64,000 nt of DNA, taken from the NCBI RefSeq assembly GCF_001071995.1, contig NZ_JVNU01000015.1, forward strand, positions 62,001 through 126,000, in the 5' to 3' direction. Of this stretch, positions 46,615 through 55,050 are shown piece by piece. The number at the start of each line of letters is the position of its first letter. The first letter of the stretch is position 1. This stretch comes from Streptococcus sp. 263_SSPC (GTDB lineage Bacteria; Bacillota; Bacilli; Lactobacillales; Aerococcaceae). The translations under genes were made by a program, and so were the position numbers. The notes beneath the pieces are model-generated. The model searched no databases and was not told the origin of the DNA. It saw only the letters and a list, made by a program, of their open reading frames with translations.

Positions 46615-47895
46615 CTACGGATTTCTCATTTCATCTGCTTCAAAATGACTACTTCCGTTTTCAATTACCATCGTAACCGTCACTAATTGATCTTTACCAT
46701 CAACTTTAGTCGTGCCAGTGAATTTATAAGTCCCATCCTCAAGCGTTCCAGACGGAATCTCAGATAGTATCTTTTTAAGATAATCTACACGACTTGCGTT
46801 TTTATCTTTAAGGAATTGATCGAACTCAAGGTAATTCACATAACCAAAATAAGCAATCATCGCTTTATTTAAGACATCAATATTGTAAAAACCAGCGACT
46901 TCGGTATCTCCGTTTGCTCTATTTTTCAGAGCGTTTTTAATAATCAAGCTATAAAACTCTGGAGGATTTTTTGGATAAAGACTAAAACCGTAACTTTCAA
47001 CTAATCTAAACCCTACTGCATTATCCACTTTCTCTACTAATTTTTTATCAATATCTCGTTTTCTAATTAGGTCCTTATAGAGGAATAGAACAAATTGAAA
47101 TTCTTGTTTCTTTACTTTATCAAATAATTCTTTTTCCTCATCGGTCTTAAGATACTTACTAATCTCTTCAGCAAGCTGATCGTCCAGTTGTGTCACATGA
47201 GTTCCGCTCCGAACTTCTGCAACATCAATTAACTCCCAGAAATAACTACCATCTGATAATCTTTCGTCATAGTGTAAAGTAGTACGAGAACCAACATACG
47301 GTTCTATTAATTGCGTTTTTTCTCGAACCTCTACTTTTCCAGTGAAACCAAAATCTTTAAACTCTTCTACATATTGTTTGTTTGAATCAAAAACAGTCGC
47401 CTTGCTATTCGTGAATAGTAAGAAGTTACAAAGTAAGACCACGCTAATCCCAAAGACTAAACTGAAAATGGATGATAACTTTTCTTGCTGTTCTACTGCT
47501 CTTTTCTGAATGATACCAATAATGAAAATTAACGAATAAATGATGCATGTCCCAACCAAAAGTGGATAATGTTCCACATAATTAATAGGCCATAATTTCC
47601 CGACAGTTACATTTGTTAGTTGCAAACATAAACCAATACAAGCTGCAATAATTTGAATCATGCACGTTAGTTGAATTGTTTTATTCTTTTCATAGACATC
47701 TCTTAGTTTGACAACATCTTTAAAAAGTAAGATATTTCCTAAAACAATCATTGCCAAAGATAAAAAGAAAACTGGCCAAACAATAAAGAACGCATAGCCA
47801 CCGGAATAATCAAGTAAATAATAGACAAGATTATAAATTAAATACCCTAATAAGACTAAACTTAGTCGGAAATAACTGATTTTATATTCTTTCAT
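46615..47895 (-). CDS. Membrane protein of unknown function, first of the tandem set
   Basis: 426 residues with the same plan as its neighbour: FRLSLVLLGYLIYN at the start, five or six hydrophobic segments, then a soluble domain with EFKDFGFTGKVEVR, AGFYNIDV, PSGTLEDGTYKFTGTTKVDGK and terminal FEADE. A 29-codon upstream extension is in frame, but the promoter lies inside it and the neighbour aligns from this ATG. Ribosome site GGGGGA is modest. Function unknown. Confidence 0.75.
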   Translation of the reverse strand: MKEYKISYFRLSLVLLGYLIYNLVYYLLDYSGGYAFFIVWPVFFLSLAMIVLGNILLFKDVVKLRDVYEKNKTIQLTCMIQIIAACIGLCLQLTNVTVGKLWPINYVEHYPLLVGTCIIYSLIFIIGIIQKRAVEQQEKLSSIFSLVFGISVVLLCNFLLFTNSKATVFDSNKQYVEEFKDFGFTGKVEVREKTQLIEPYVGSRTTLHYDERLSDGSYFWELIDVAEVRSGTHVTQLDDQLAEEISKYLKTDEEKELFDKVKKQEFQFVLFLYKDLIRKRDIDKKLVEKVDNAVGFRLVESYGFSLYPKNPPEFYSLIIKNALKNRANGDTEVAGFYNIDVLNKAMIAYFGYVNYLEFDQFLKDKNASRVDYLKKILSEIPSGTLEDGTYKFTGTTKVDGKDQLVTVTMVIENGSSHFEADEMRNP

Positions 47896-47925
47896 AGGAA
47901 AATCCCCCGTAAAATTGTTACCATA

Positions 47926-47934
47926 ATTATACCA
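47926..47934 (-). promoter_or_regulatory. Extended -10 promoter of the membrane-protein cluster
   Basis: On the reverse strand TGG then TATAAT, about 30 bases before the first gene; no clear -35. Confidence 0.6.
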
Positions 47935-48035
47935 TACCTCAGCTAAAAAGAGAGGGTTTACATGAATGTTTTGAACTTGCAAAATGAGCCGAATTCACTC
48001 ATACTACAATTACAGATGAAACAAAGGAGAATGTT

Positions 48036-48659
48036 ATGATTTATAAAATCACTATTTGGATCGTTCGCGGACTGCTAGTTCTATTAAACGGATTTGGCGA
48101 TTATCAAGGTCGGGAGAAAGTTCCTAAAGACACAGGTTATGTGCTTGTAGCTCCTCACCGGTCTTGGCTAGATCCAGTAATGATGGCTATTGCCGTTTAT
48201 CCACAACCGCTTGTCTTAATGGCGAAACAGGAATTATTTAAACCAAAACCATTTGCTTGGTTTATTAAGAAACTGGGTGCTTTCCCAGTGAACCGTGAAA
48301 AACCAGGACCAAGCGCGATTAAATATCCTGTCCAACAAATCAAAGAAAATCAAAAAGCCCTTGTTATCTTCCCTACTGGAACACGTTACTCTAACGAGAT
48401 GAAAGGTGGCGCTGTGATGATTGCTCGTCTAGCAAAAGCACCTATCGTTCCAATGGTGTATCAAGGACCATTAACTTTCAAGGATATTATTAAGCGTAAA
48501 AAAATGCATGTACGTATTGGTGACCCAATCTATATTGCAGATCAAAAACTAACAAAAGAAGAAATTGCCAATTACGATCAAGTGCTTATCCAAAAGTTCG
48601 ACGAACTCGATAAAGAAATTGATCCAAATTATGTATATGAATTACCAGTAAAAAAATAA
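48036..48659 (+). CDS. plsC: 1-acyl-sn-glycerol-3-phosphate acyltransferase family (PlsC-like)
   Basis: Transfers a second acyl chain to lysophosphatidate. 207 residues, N-terminal hydrophobic anchor, catalytic H-x4-D in HRSWLD (H41, D46), substrate motif FPTGTRYS (the usual FPEGTR has Glu at the third place, here Thr), and the central PVNREKPG. The E-to-T change is seen in some family members and does not by itself suggest inactivity. Monocistronic. Confidence 0.88.
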   Translation: MIYKITIWIVRGLLVLLNGFGDYQGREKVPKDTGYVLVAPHRSWLDPVMMAIAVYPQPLVLMAKQELFKPKPFAWFIKKLGAFPVNREKPGPSAIKYPVQQIKENQKALVIFPTGTRYSNEMKGGAVMIARLAKAPIVPMVYQGPLTFKDIIKRKKMHVRIGDPIYIADQKLTKEEIANYDQVLIQKFDELDKEIDPNYVYELPVKK

Positions 48660-48683
48660 CGTTATACCGTATACGGTATAACG
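48660..48683. repeat. Perfect 24-base palindrome between plsC and the YneF gene
   Basis: CGTTATACCGTA and its exact reverse complement abut without a spacer, flanked by A-rich sequence on both sides. It begins one base after the plsC stop. Confidence 0.8.
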
Positions 48684-48716
48684 AAAAAAACCATCGGAAA
48701 AATCCGATGGTTTTTT
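48684..48716. terminator. Bidirectional terminator between plsC and the YneF gene
   Basis: 8 bp GC stem CCATCGGA/TCCGATGG with AAAA loop, flanked by A run and T run that extend the pairing. Confidence 0.9.
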
Positions 48717-48719
48717 ACT

Positions 48720-48953
48720 TTACTTTTTAGCTCTTTTTTTAGCTTGTGCTTTCATTGAAGCAGCAATTTGACGAACTTTTTGTTCAGATGGTTTTTGACC
48801 CATTTGAGTCATCATGCTACGAATCATATCTTCATCAAATGGTGGGTTTTCTACAAAGTAGTTCATCATTGTACGACGTGCGATAAAGAAACCACCGATC
48901 GCACCTGCGACTGCAGCAAGAATCACGATTAAAATCCATGCTCCTGTTGACAT
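48720..48953 (-). CDS. YneF family protein (UPF0154)
   Basis: 77 residues: one N-terminal hydrophobic segment (WILIVILAAVAGAIGGFFIARR) and a charged tail with NPPFDEDMIRSMMTQMGQKPSEQKVRQI, the hallmark of the YneF family. Small conserved Firmicutes membrane protein, role unknown. Confidence 0.9.
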   Translation of the reverse strand: MSTGAWILIVILAAVAGAIGGFFIARRTMMNYFVENPPFDEDMIRSMMTQMGQKPSEQKVRQIAASMKAQAKKRAKK

Positions 48954-49075
48954 TTGGCTTTCTCTCCCTTCAATATGTGTATCCTTGTCTATTGTACTAG
49001 ATAATTATGAAAATGAAAAGCCTTGCGGTAAAGTTTCCATTTGTTAATTTTGCAAATCAGCAACACATTGAAAAA

Positions 49076-49963
49076 TTATTTTACTAAGCTTTTTGCCAAA
49101 ACATAGTTCCCTAAAGTAGCTGAACCATTATTATCAACGGCTGGAGTAACAATAAAGTCTTTTACTGGTGGTGTTGGTACATATCCGTTTAGTAATTCCT
49201 CAAACATACGATGAACGCGTTCTAACATATGATTTTGAGCCATAACTCCTCCACCAAAAACAATCTTTTCAGGACGGAAAGTTAATGTTGCTTGAAGAGC
49301 TGCTTGTGCAATATAACTAGCTTGAATATCCCAAACATCACTAGCGATATCGATATGTTCCCCACGAACTCCAGTACGAGCTTCTAAACTTGGGCCAGCT
49401 GCTAAACCTTCAAGACATCCTTTATGGAAAGGACAAACGCCATCGAAGTTATTTGCTACATCAATTGGGTGCTTACTTACATAAACATGCCCCATTTCAG
49501 GATGGCTAGTTCCTCCGATAAATTCACCACGTTGAATCACACCTGCTCCAATACCAGTACCAATTGTGTAATAGACAAGCGTTTCGATATTTTCTCCACG
49601 ATTATTACGTGCATATACTTCTCCGTATGCAGAACTATTTACATCTGTTGTAAAGTAAATTGGGACATCTACTCTCTTCTTCAATGCACCTACAACATCC
49701 ACGTTTGCCCAATTTGGTTTTGGTGTTGTAGTGATATACCCATATGTTTTAGATTTAGGGTCCACATCAATCGGTCCAAAAGAACCGATTCCGATTGCAG
49801 CTAGATTTTTGAATTTAGCAAAAAAATCTGCAGTTTTCTTTAAAGTCTCTTGTGGTGTTGTTGTTGGAAATTGCAATTCCTCTACTGTGTTAAAATTTTC
49901 ATCCGCTACTGCACAAATAAACTTTGTACCGCCAGCTTCTAAACTTCCATATAACTTTGTCAT
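49076..49963 (-). CDS. scrK: Fructokinase, ROK family
   Basis: Phosphorylates fructose released from sucrose-6-phosphate. 295 residues: LEAGGTKF at the N-terminus (ATP phosphate loop), YYTIGTGIGAGVI, HPEMGH with the catalytic region, and the zinc-binding CPFHKGCLEG of ROK kinases. Placement after scrA and near sacA supports the sucrose role. A strong terminator and an extended -10 (TGA-TACAAT) precede it, so it can be transcribed alone. Confidence 0.93.
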   Translation of the reverse strand: MTKLYGSLEAGGTKFICAVADENFNTVEELQFPTTTPQETLKKTADFFAKFKNLAAIGIGSFGPIDVDPKSKTYGYITTTPKPNWANVDVVGALKKRVDVPIYFTTDVNSSAYGEVYARNNRGENIETLVYYTIGTGIGAGVIQRGEFIGGTSHPEMGHVYVSKHPIDVANNFDGVCPFHKGCLEGLAAGPSLEARTGVRGEHIDIASDVWDIQASYIAQAALQATLTFRPEKIVFGGGVMAQNHMLERVHRMFEELLNGYVPTPPVKDFIVTPAVDNNGSATLGNYVLAKSLVK

Positions 49964-50013
49964 AAGCTTAAAGCTCCCTTGATTATTTTTTATTATTGTA
50001 TCATATTTTAACC

Positions 50014-50053
50014 CAAAAAAAGAAGACGAATCCTATAATAGAATTCGTCTTCT
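50014..50053 (-). terminator. Terminator between scrA and scrK
   Basis: 16 bp near-perfect stem on the reverse strand (AGAAGACGAATTCTAT with its partner), followed by a T run. Confidence 0.88.
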
Positions 50054-50061
50054 AGAAAAAA

Positions 50062-51582
50062 TTATACATGTAATTCTAATACACGAGTTTTATTCGTAAC
50101 AGAACCAGTAGCAATTGGAGTTACTTCTGCATAATCCATGGTGTTAGTGATAATCACCATTGTTGTGTCATCTAGACCATTTGCAGCAATCACTTCAGAA
50201 TCAAATGTTCCGATGATATCTCCTGCTCTTACACGGTCTCCTTGAGATACTTTGGCTTCGAATCCTTCTCCATTCAACGAAACAGTATCGATTCCGACAT
50301 GAATAAGAATTTCAGCACCATTATCTGTTTTTAATCCATAGGCATGACCTGTTGGGAATGCAATCGCGATTTCAGCATCTGCTGGAGCGTAAACAACTCC
50401 TTTAGAAGGTTTCACTGCAATTCCTTGTCCCATTACTCCGCTAGAAAATACTGGATCATTCACTTCGCTTAAAGCTACAACTTCACCAACAATTGGTGAA
50501 CGTAATTTTTCATCAGCACGTTCAGTCGCTGGTGCAGCTACTTCTTCCTCTTGAGTTTCTTGTGAAGAAGGTCCTTCTGCTTCAACAGGTGTATCTAACA
50601 TTGAATCGTCGTAACCGAATAAATAAGTAAACGTAAATCCTAATGCAAATGATACTGCAACCATGAATAAGTATTGTGGTAATTGTCCATTTCCGACATA
50701 AAGCATTGAACCAGGAATGATTGTAATTCCGTTACTTGTACCCGCTAAGCCTAGTAAAGCTGAAAGAGCTCCACCTAACGCACCTGCTAATAATGAAAGA
50801 ACGAATGGTTTACGGAATCGTAAGTTTACCCCGAAGATAACAGGCTCAGTAATTCCTAGGAACGCTGATAAAGCTGCTGGGAATGTTAATGCTTTTAATT
50901 TTGGACTCTTCGTTTTAACACCAATCGCTACCGCTGCAGCCCCTTGAGCCGTCATCGCAGCTGTAATAATCGCGTTGAATGGGTTTTGCCCAGTTGCAGA
51001 TAGTAAGTTAATTTCTAACAAGTTGAAGATATGGTGAACACCAGAAACAACGATTAATTGATGTGTACCACCGATGATTAACCCACCAAGACCAAATGGT
51101 AAATACAAAACAGTTGTTGTAAGTGAAAGAATCACTTTTTCAACTTGATGGAAAATTGGTCCTAATACAAATAGCCCTAAAATTGACATTACAAATAATG
51201 TGATAAATGGCGTTACTAATAAATCCAATACTTCTGGCACATATTTTCTGACCCATTTTTCAAAATTAGCACCAACAACCCCGATGATAAACGCTGGTAA
51301 TACAGACCCTTGTAATCCAACAACATCCACAAGACCAAAGAATTTGATAGGAACAATTTCCCCACCTTGAGCAACCTCCCAAGCGTTAGGAAGAGAACCA
51401 GAAATCAACATCAGACCGAGTACAATCCCGATAGTTTGATTTCCGCCAAAAACTTTAAATGTAGACCAAACCACTAAGGCTGGCAACGCAATAAAGGCCG
51501 TATCTGTTAATATTTTAGAATAGATTAAAAAGTCAGACGGTAATACAACACCAAAAGCCTCTAATAATCCACGAAGCCCCAT
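50062..51582 (-). CDS. ScrA remnant: EIIC and EIIA domains
   Basis: Part of the broken scrA. From the first internal ATG it gives 506 residues: EIIC membrane domain (about residues 1-330, with VPIIPAIVATG-type first helix lost upstream), an acidic linker, and a glucose-type EIIA domain with active His in ILIHVGIDTVSL. Starting here would cut off the first membrane helix, and no ribosome site is visible, so independent production is doubtful. Confidence 0.6.
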   Translation of the reverse strand: MGLRGLLEAFGVVLPSDFLIYSKILTDTAFIALPALVVWSTFKVFGGNQTIGIVLGLMLISGSLPNAWEVAQGGEIVPIKFFGLVDVVGLQGSVLPAFIIGVVGANFEKWVRKYVPEVLDLLVTPFITLFVMSILGLFVLGPIFHQVEKVILSLTTTVLYLPFGLGGLIIGGTHQLIVVSGVHHIFNLLEINLLSATGQNPFNAIITAAMTAQGAAAVAIGVKTKSPKLKALTFPAALSAFLGITEPVIFGVNLRFRKPFVLSLLAGALGGALSALLGLAGTSNGITIIPGSMLYVGNGQLPQYLFMVAVSFALGFTFTYLFGYDDSMLDTPVEAEGPSSQETQEEEVAAPATERADEKLRSPIVGEVVALSEVNDPVFSSGVMGQGIAVKPSKGVVYAPADAEIAIAFPTGHAYGLKTDNGAEILIHVGIDTVSLNGEGFEAKVSQGDRVRAGDIIGTFDSEVIAANGLDDTTMVIITNTMDYAEVTPIATGSVTNKTRVLELHV

Positions 51583-51684
51583 AAAAAGACCTGTTGCAAC
51601 AATCGCTGGAATAATTGGAACAAATACATCCCCGAATGTACGAACAGCACGTTGGAACCAGTTCCCTTGTTTTGCTGCTTCGGC

Positions 51685-51957
51685 TTACATTTCGCTAGTT
51701 GTTGAAGTTGGTAATCCTAGAGATACTACTTCATCATAAATGCGGTTAACCGTTCCTGTCCCAAAAATGATTTGGAATTGTCCAGCATTGAAGAAAGCTC
51801 CTTGAACTTTCTCTATATTCTCGACTCTATTTGTATCGATTTTTTCTTTATCCTTTACCATGATGCGAAGACGAGTTGCACAATGCGCTACACTACTTAC
51901 ATTCTCTTTACCACCAATAGCTTCGATAACACTTTTTGCAATTTCCGTATTATTCAT
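51685..51957 (-). CDS. ScrA remnant: EIIB domain
   Basis: 90 residues ending at the internal TAA. It is a complete glucose-family EIIB domain with phosphorylated cysteine in VAHCATRL and FGTGTVNRIYDEV at its end. It has a normal start and AAAGGAG site, so this piece should be translated; alone it could only act as a soluble phosphocarrier. Confidence 0.65.
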   Translation of the reverse strand: MNNTEIAKSVIEAIGGKENVSSVAHCATRLRIMVKDKEKIDTNRVENIEKVQGAFFNAGQFQIIFGTGTVNRIYDEVVSLGLPTSTTSEM

Positions 51958-52150
51958 CCATTACAATCTCCTTTATAAAAATTTTTACTAATAATAGCAC
52001 ATTTATTTCATTTCGAATTTTATCATTATACCGCTATAAGTCAAGTTACATCTGATATTGAATCACAAAAAGAACACTTTAGCAAAAAAGCTTGCATTTA
52101 CGCGGAAAAACACGTACTGTAAAGATACAATTTTAGAGGAGGAATCCATC
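51958..52150. promoter_or_regulatory. Divergent control region of the sucrose genes
   Basis: Holds TATAAT on the reverse strand (52030-52025) for scrA and a forward promoter for sacA. A CGCG-centred near-palindrome TTTACGCGGAAA (52097-52108) lies inside the sacA spacer, the form of a LacI-family (ScrR or CcpA) operator. No regulator gene is present locally. Confidence 0.5.
52092..52120 (+). promoter_or_regulatory. sacA promoter
   Basis: TTGCAT (52092-52097), 17 bases, TACTGT (52115-52120); moderate match. Confidence 0.5.
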
Positions 52151-53608
52151 ATGAAATGGACAACTGAACTTAGATACAAACGCTATGAAGATTGGACTCA
52201 AGCTGAGAAAGAACAATTGAAATCTACAATGGAAAAATCCCCTTGGAGAGCGAAATACCACGTAGAACCATCCAGCGGATTGCTAAATGACCCTAATGGT
52301 TTTTCTTATTTCGACGGTAAATGGATTGTGTTTTACCAAAACTTTCCTTTTGGCGCTGCTCATGGATTGAAATCATGGGTACAACTAGAAAGCGATGACC
52401 TTGTGACATTTAAAGAAACTGGAGTCAAAGTCCTTCCAGATACTCCTATGGATAGTCATGGCGCTTATTCAGGTAGTGCAATGCAATTTGGTGATAAATT
52501 ATTTCTATTTTATACTGGAAATGTGAGAGATGAAAATTGGGTTCGCCATCCTCACCAATTAGGGGCACTTATGGGTAAAGACGGTCATATTGAAAAACTT
52601 GGAAAAGATTTGATTCCAAAACCAAGTAATGCTACAGGTCACTTTAGAGACCCACAAATTTTCCAATATAAAAATCATTATTACGCGATTGTAGGTGGTC
52701 AAAATCAAGAAAAAAAAGGCTTCGTTCGACTCTACCGTGCTGTTAATAACGATTATAGAAATTGGGAAGAAATTGGGGATTTAGACTTTAAGAATGACAA
52801 TACCGCTTATATGATGGAATGTCCGAACTTGGTCTTTGTAGATGAAAAACCAGTACTGATATACTGCCCTCAAGGATTAGATAAAGACGTATTCCACTAC
52901 GATAATATTTATCCAAACTTATATAAAATCGGTGAAACATTCGACCCAGAAAATGCGACGATCACACCCGTTTCTGAGCTTCATCAATTAGACTACGGTT
53001 TTGACGTTTATGCTACTCAAGCATTTAACGCACCAGACGGCCGTGCGCTTTGCATTAGCTGGCTTGGATTACCAGATGTTTCTTATCCAAGTGATATTTA
53101 CGAACATCAAGGGATTTTTTCGTTAGTGAAGGAACTCTCACTTAAGGATGGCAAGTTATATCAAACTCCTGTAAAAGGAATCGAAAAGCTTCGTCAATCT
53201 TCCCTTCCGTTTAACAAGTATATTAAAAATACTTCGAATTGCTACGAGTTAAATCTGAAATTAGAAGGAGAAATGGTACATGAGCTCATTCTATTCTCAG
53301 ACAAAGATGGCAATGGACTATCCCTCATCTTTAATCTTGTAGATGGTGAGGTTGTAGTTGATCGAAGCAAGGTAGGAGAAAATTTTGCCACAGAATTCAG
53401 TAGTGTTCGTACAGCACCAATTGCTCCAGCAGACACTACTGCGCGTATCTTTATTGATAATTCTGTCTTTGAAATCTTTATTAACGATGGAGAAATGGTC
53501 TTTTCTGGCCGTGTCTTCCCTCGTGAAGATCAAACACATATTTCAATTCTACAAGGAGATCCAACTGGGGTCTATTATCCACTACTTACCTTTACAAATC
53601 CAAACTAA
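52151..53608 (+). CDS. sacA: Sucrose-6-phosphate hydrolase (GH32)
   Basis: Splits sucrose-6-phosphate to glucose-6-phosphate and fructose. 485 residues. The GH32 catalytic triad is visible: NDPNG (nucleophile D47), FRDPQIF and the acid/base Glu in MECPNLV. The C-terminal beta-sandwich ends with SVFEIFINDGEMVFSGRVFP. Start chosen at the ATG behind AGAGGAGG; the frame is open 31 codons further upstream but the promoter lies there. Also called scrB. Works with ScrA (broken here) and ScrK. Confidence 0.95.
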   Translation: MKWTTELRYKRYEDWTQAEKEQLKSTMEKSPWRAKYHVEPSSGLLNDPNGFSYFDGKWIVFYQNFPFGAAHGLKSWVQLESDDLVTFKETGVKVLPDTPMDSHGAYSGSAMQFGDKLFLFYTGNVRDENWVRHPHQLGALMGKDGHIEKLGKDLIPKPSNATGHFRDPQIFQYKNHYYAIVGGQNQEKKGFVRLYRAVNNDYRNWEEIGDLDFKNDNTAYMMECPNLVFVDEKPVLIYCPQGLDKDVFHYDNIYPNLYKIGETFDPENATITPVSELHQLDYGFDVYATQAFNAPDGRALCISWLGLPDVSYPSDIYEHQGIFSLVKELSLKDGKLYQTPVKGIEKLRQSSLPFNKYIKNTSNCYELNLKLEGEMVHELILFSDKDGNGLSLIFNLVDGEVVVDRSKVGENFATEFSSVRTAPIAPADTTARIFIDNSVFEIFINDGEMVFSGRVFPREDQTHISILQGDPTGVYYPLLTFTNPN

Positions 53609-53610
53609 AA

Positions 53611-53640
53611 AAAGAAGATCCGATAGGATCTTCTTTTTTT
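53611..53640. terminator. Bidirectional terminator between sacA and the MATE gene
   Basis: Perfect 11 bp stem AAAGAAGATCC/GGATCTTCTTT, GATA loop, flanked by A and T runs. Confidence 0.92.
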
Positions 53641-54994
53641 ATGCTTCAACTAATCGGTGAATCCATTTGACAGAGAAGACTCTTCGCAACCCAATAAAGG
53701 CTTTACAAAGCTCTTCAACACCAGCGCAGATAACCACTAATTGTACTGGGAAGTGCCATACTGCAGCAGCAAGTAAGGCTAAAGGGACTCCAATGAGCCA
53801 TACGCAAGCCATTTCTAGTTTCATACCATATTGCGTGTCTCCTCCGCCACGAAGAATTCCCACTAAGATAATCGAATTTAAAGTTTTAAATACGAAAATC
53901 ACACCCATAATTTGGAGTAATTGTTGTCCGATGAGGAATACTTCAGGACTAAGATGCGCAAACATCAATAATGTCCAATGTGGTGTTAAGCTTTGGATAC
54001 CACCAATGACCACTCCAACAACAAGTGAAATTGTAACAAAGCGTTTTGCCTCTTTTTGCGCTTGTTCAACTTCATTTCGTCCGACTCTATTTCCAAGCAT
54101 AATACTACAACTACTTCCAATACCTCTCACTAAAATGAATGAGAGATTTTGAACGGCAACGGCTACTTGAATCGCTGCTGTGGCTTGAGTTCCAACCATA
54201 GCATAAGCTGCATTGTAGAATACTTGTCCTAGAGCCCAGAACGTTTCATTAATAATAACGGGATACGTTGTAATCCAATAATTCATCCATAATCCCTTAG
54301 AAATATGATGCCAATAGCGACCAATTGGTAGTCGGATTGGTCCATTGTATGAAAATACCACACCAAATAGAACACCAACTTCAACGACACGAGCGATTAA
54401 TGTAGCTACAGCTGCTCCAACAACTCCAAGAGCTGGTGCACCAAATTTTCCGAAAATAAAGACGTAGTTAAAGAATGCATTTGTAATAAAGCTACAAATT
54501 GTAGCAATCAAAGGTACTTTAGGACTGCCAGTTGTACGAAGTGCATTTGTCATCGCAAAACTCCAAGCTGTAAATACATAACTTAAAGCGGCCACCCGTA
54601 AGTAATCCCCTCCAGCTTGAATCACCAGTGGATCTTTTGTAAAAATAGTTAAGATTTCATACGGGAACAGTACTCCAAGAAGCATAAATACCACACTGAC
54701 AACCGTTGATAAGATTAGTGACATTTGGTTCACTTCTTGAACTTTATGCGTATTCGTGATTCCCCAATATTGCGAAAACAGCACTGCCGAACCTGTATGA
54801 ATCCCAAAGCAAATTAATGTAAATAAGAAAAATACTTGGTTTGCAAGCCCAACACCCGCGATACTAGCATCCCCAAGAGAGGAAATCATAATTGTATCTA
54901 ATGTATTCAAAAATGACGTTAATAAACTTTGAAGTGATACCGGAATTGCAATCGCAAGCATTTGTCTATAAAAGTGATTGTTTTCTTTTTCCAT
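53639..54994 (-). CDS. MATE family efflux transporter
   Basis: 451 residues with twelve predicted hydrophobic segments in two homologous halves. N-terminal AIPVSLQSLLTSFLNTLDTIMISSLGDASIAGVGLANQ is typical of MATE (NorM/DinF-like) cation-drug antiporters. Substrate cannot be assigned. Monocistronic, ending at the terminator shared with sacA. Confidence 0.9.
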   Translation of the reverse strand: MEKENNHFYRQMLAIAIPVSLQSLLTSFLNTLDTIMISSLGDASIAGVGLANQVFFLFTLICFGIHTGSAVLFSQYWGITNTHKVQEVNQMSLILSTVVSVVFMLLGVLFPYEILTIFTKDPLVIQAGGDYLRVAALSYVFTAWSFAMTNALRTTGSPKVPLIATICSFITNAFFNYVFIFGKFGAPALGVVGAAVATLIARVVEVGVLFGVVFSYNGPIRLPIGRYWHHISKGLWMNYWITTYPVIINETFWALGQVFYNAAYAMVGTQATAAIQVAVAVQNLSFILVRGIGSSCSIMLGNRVGRNEVEQAQKEAKRFVTISLVVGVVIGGIQSLTPHWTLLMFAHLSPEVFLIGQQLLQIMGVIFVFKTLNSIILVGILRGGGDTQYGMKLEMACVWLIGVPLALLAAAVWHFPVQLVVICAGVEELCKAFIGLRRVFSVKWIHRLVEA

Positions 54995-55012
54995 TGCTAT
55001 CCCCTTTCATTC

Positions 55013-55043
55013 AAAATAAAAGAGCGCAATAAACGCTCTTTTA
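55013..55043 (-). terminator. Terminator after lepA
   Basis: 9 bp stem AAAAGAGCG/CGCTCTTTT with 7-base loop and T-rich tail on the reverse strand. Confidence 0.8.
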
Positions 55044-55050
55044 CAATTAA

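Larger units (their letters stand above)
50062..51957 (-). pseudogene. scrA: Sucrose-specific PTS EIIBCA, interrupted by an in-frame stop
   Basis: One continuous frame from ATG 51957 to the stop at 50062 encodes EIIB (C26 in SVAHCATRLRIMV), EIIC and EIIA, except for a single TAA at 51687-51685. The stop falls in the EIIB-EIIC linker (TSEM-stop-AEAAKQGNWFQ); both sides are in the same frame and continue without loss, so a single base change (for example AAA or CAA to TAA) explains it. Either scrA is a recent pseudogene, the two parts are made separately, or the base is a sequencing error. The neighbours scrK and sacA are intact. Confidence 0.8.

Noticed and set aside
53667-54152. Open frame of 161 codons antisense to the MATE gene
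   Set aside because: Mirror frame of a real membrane protein gene; no start signals and no family resemblance.
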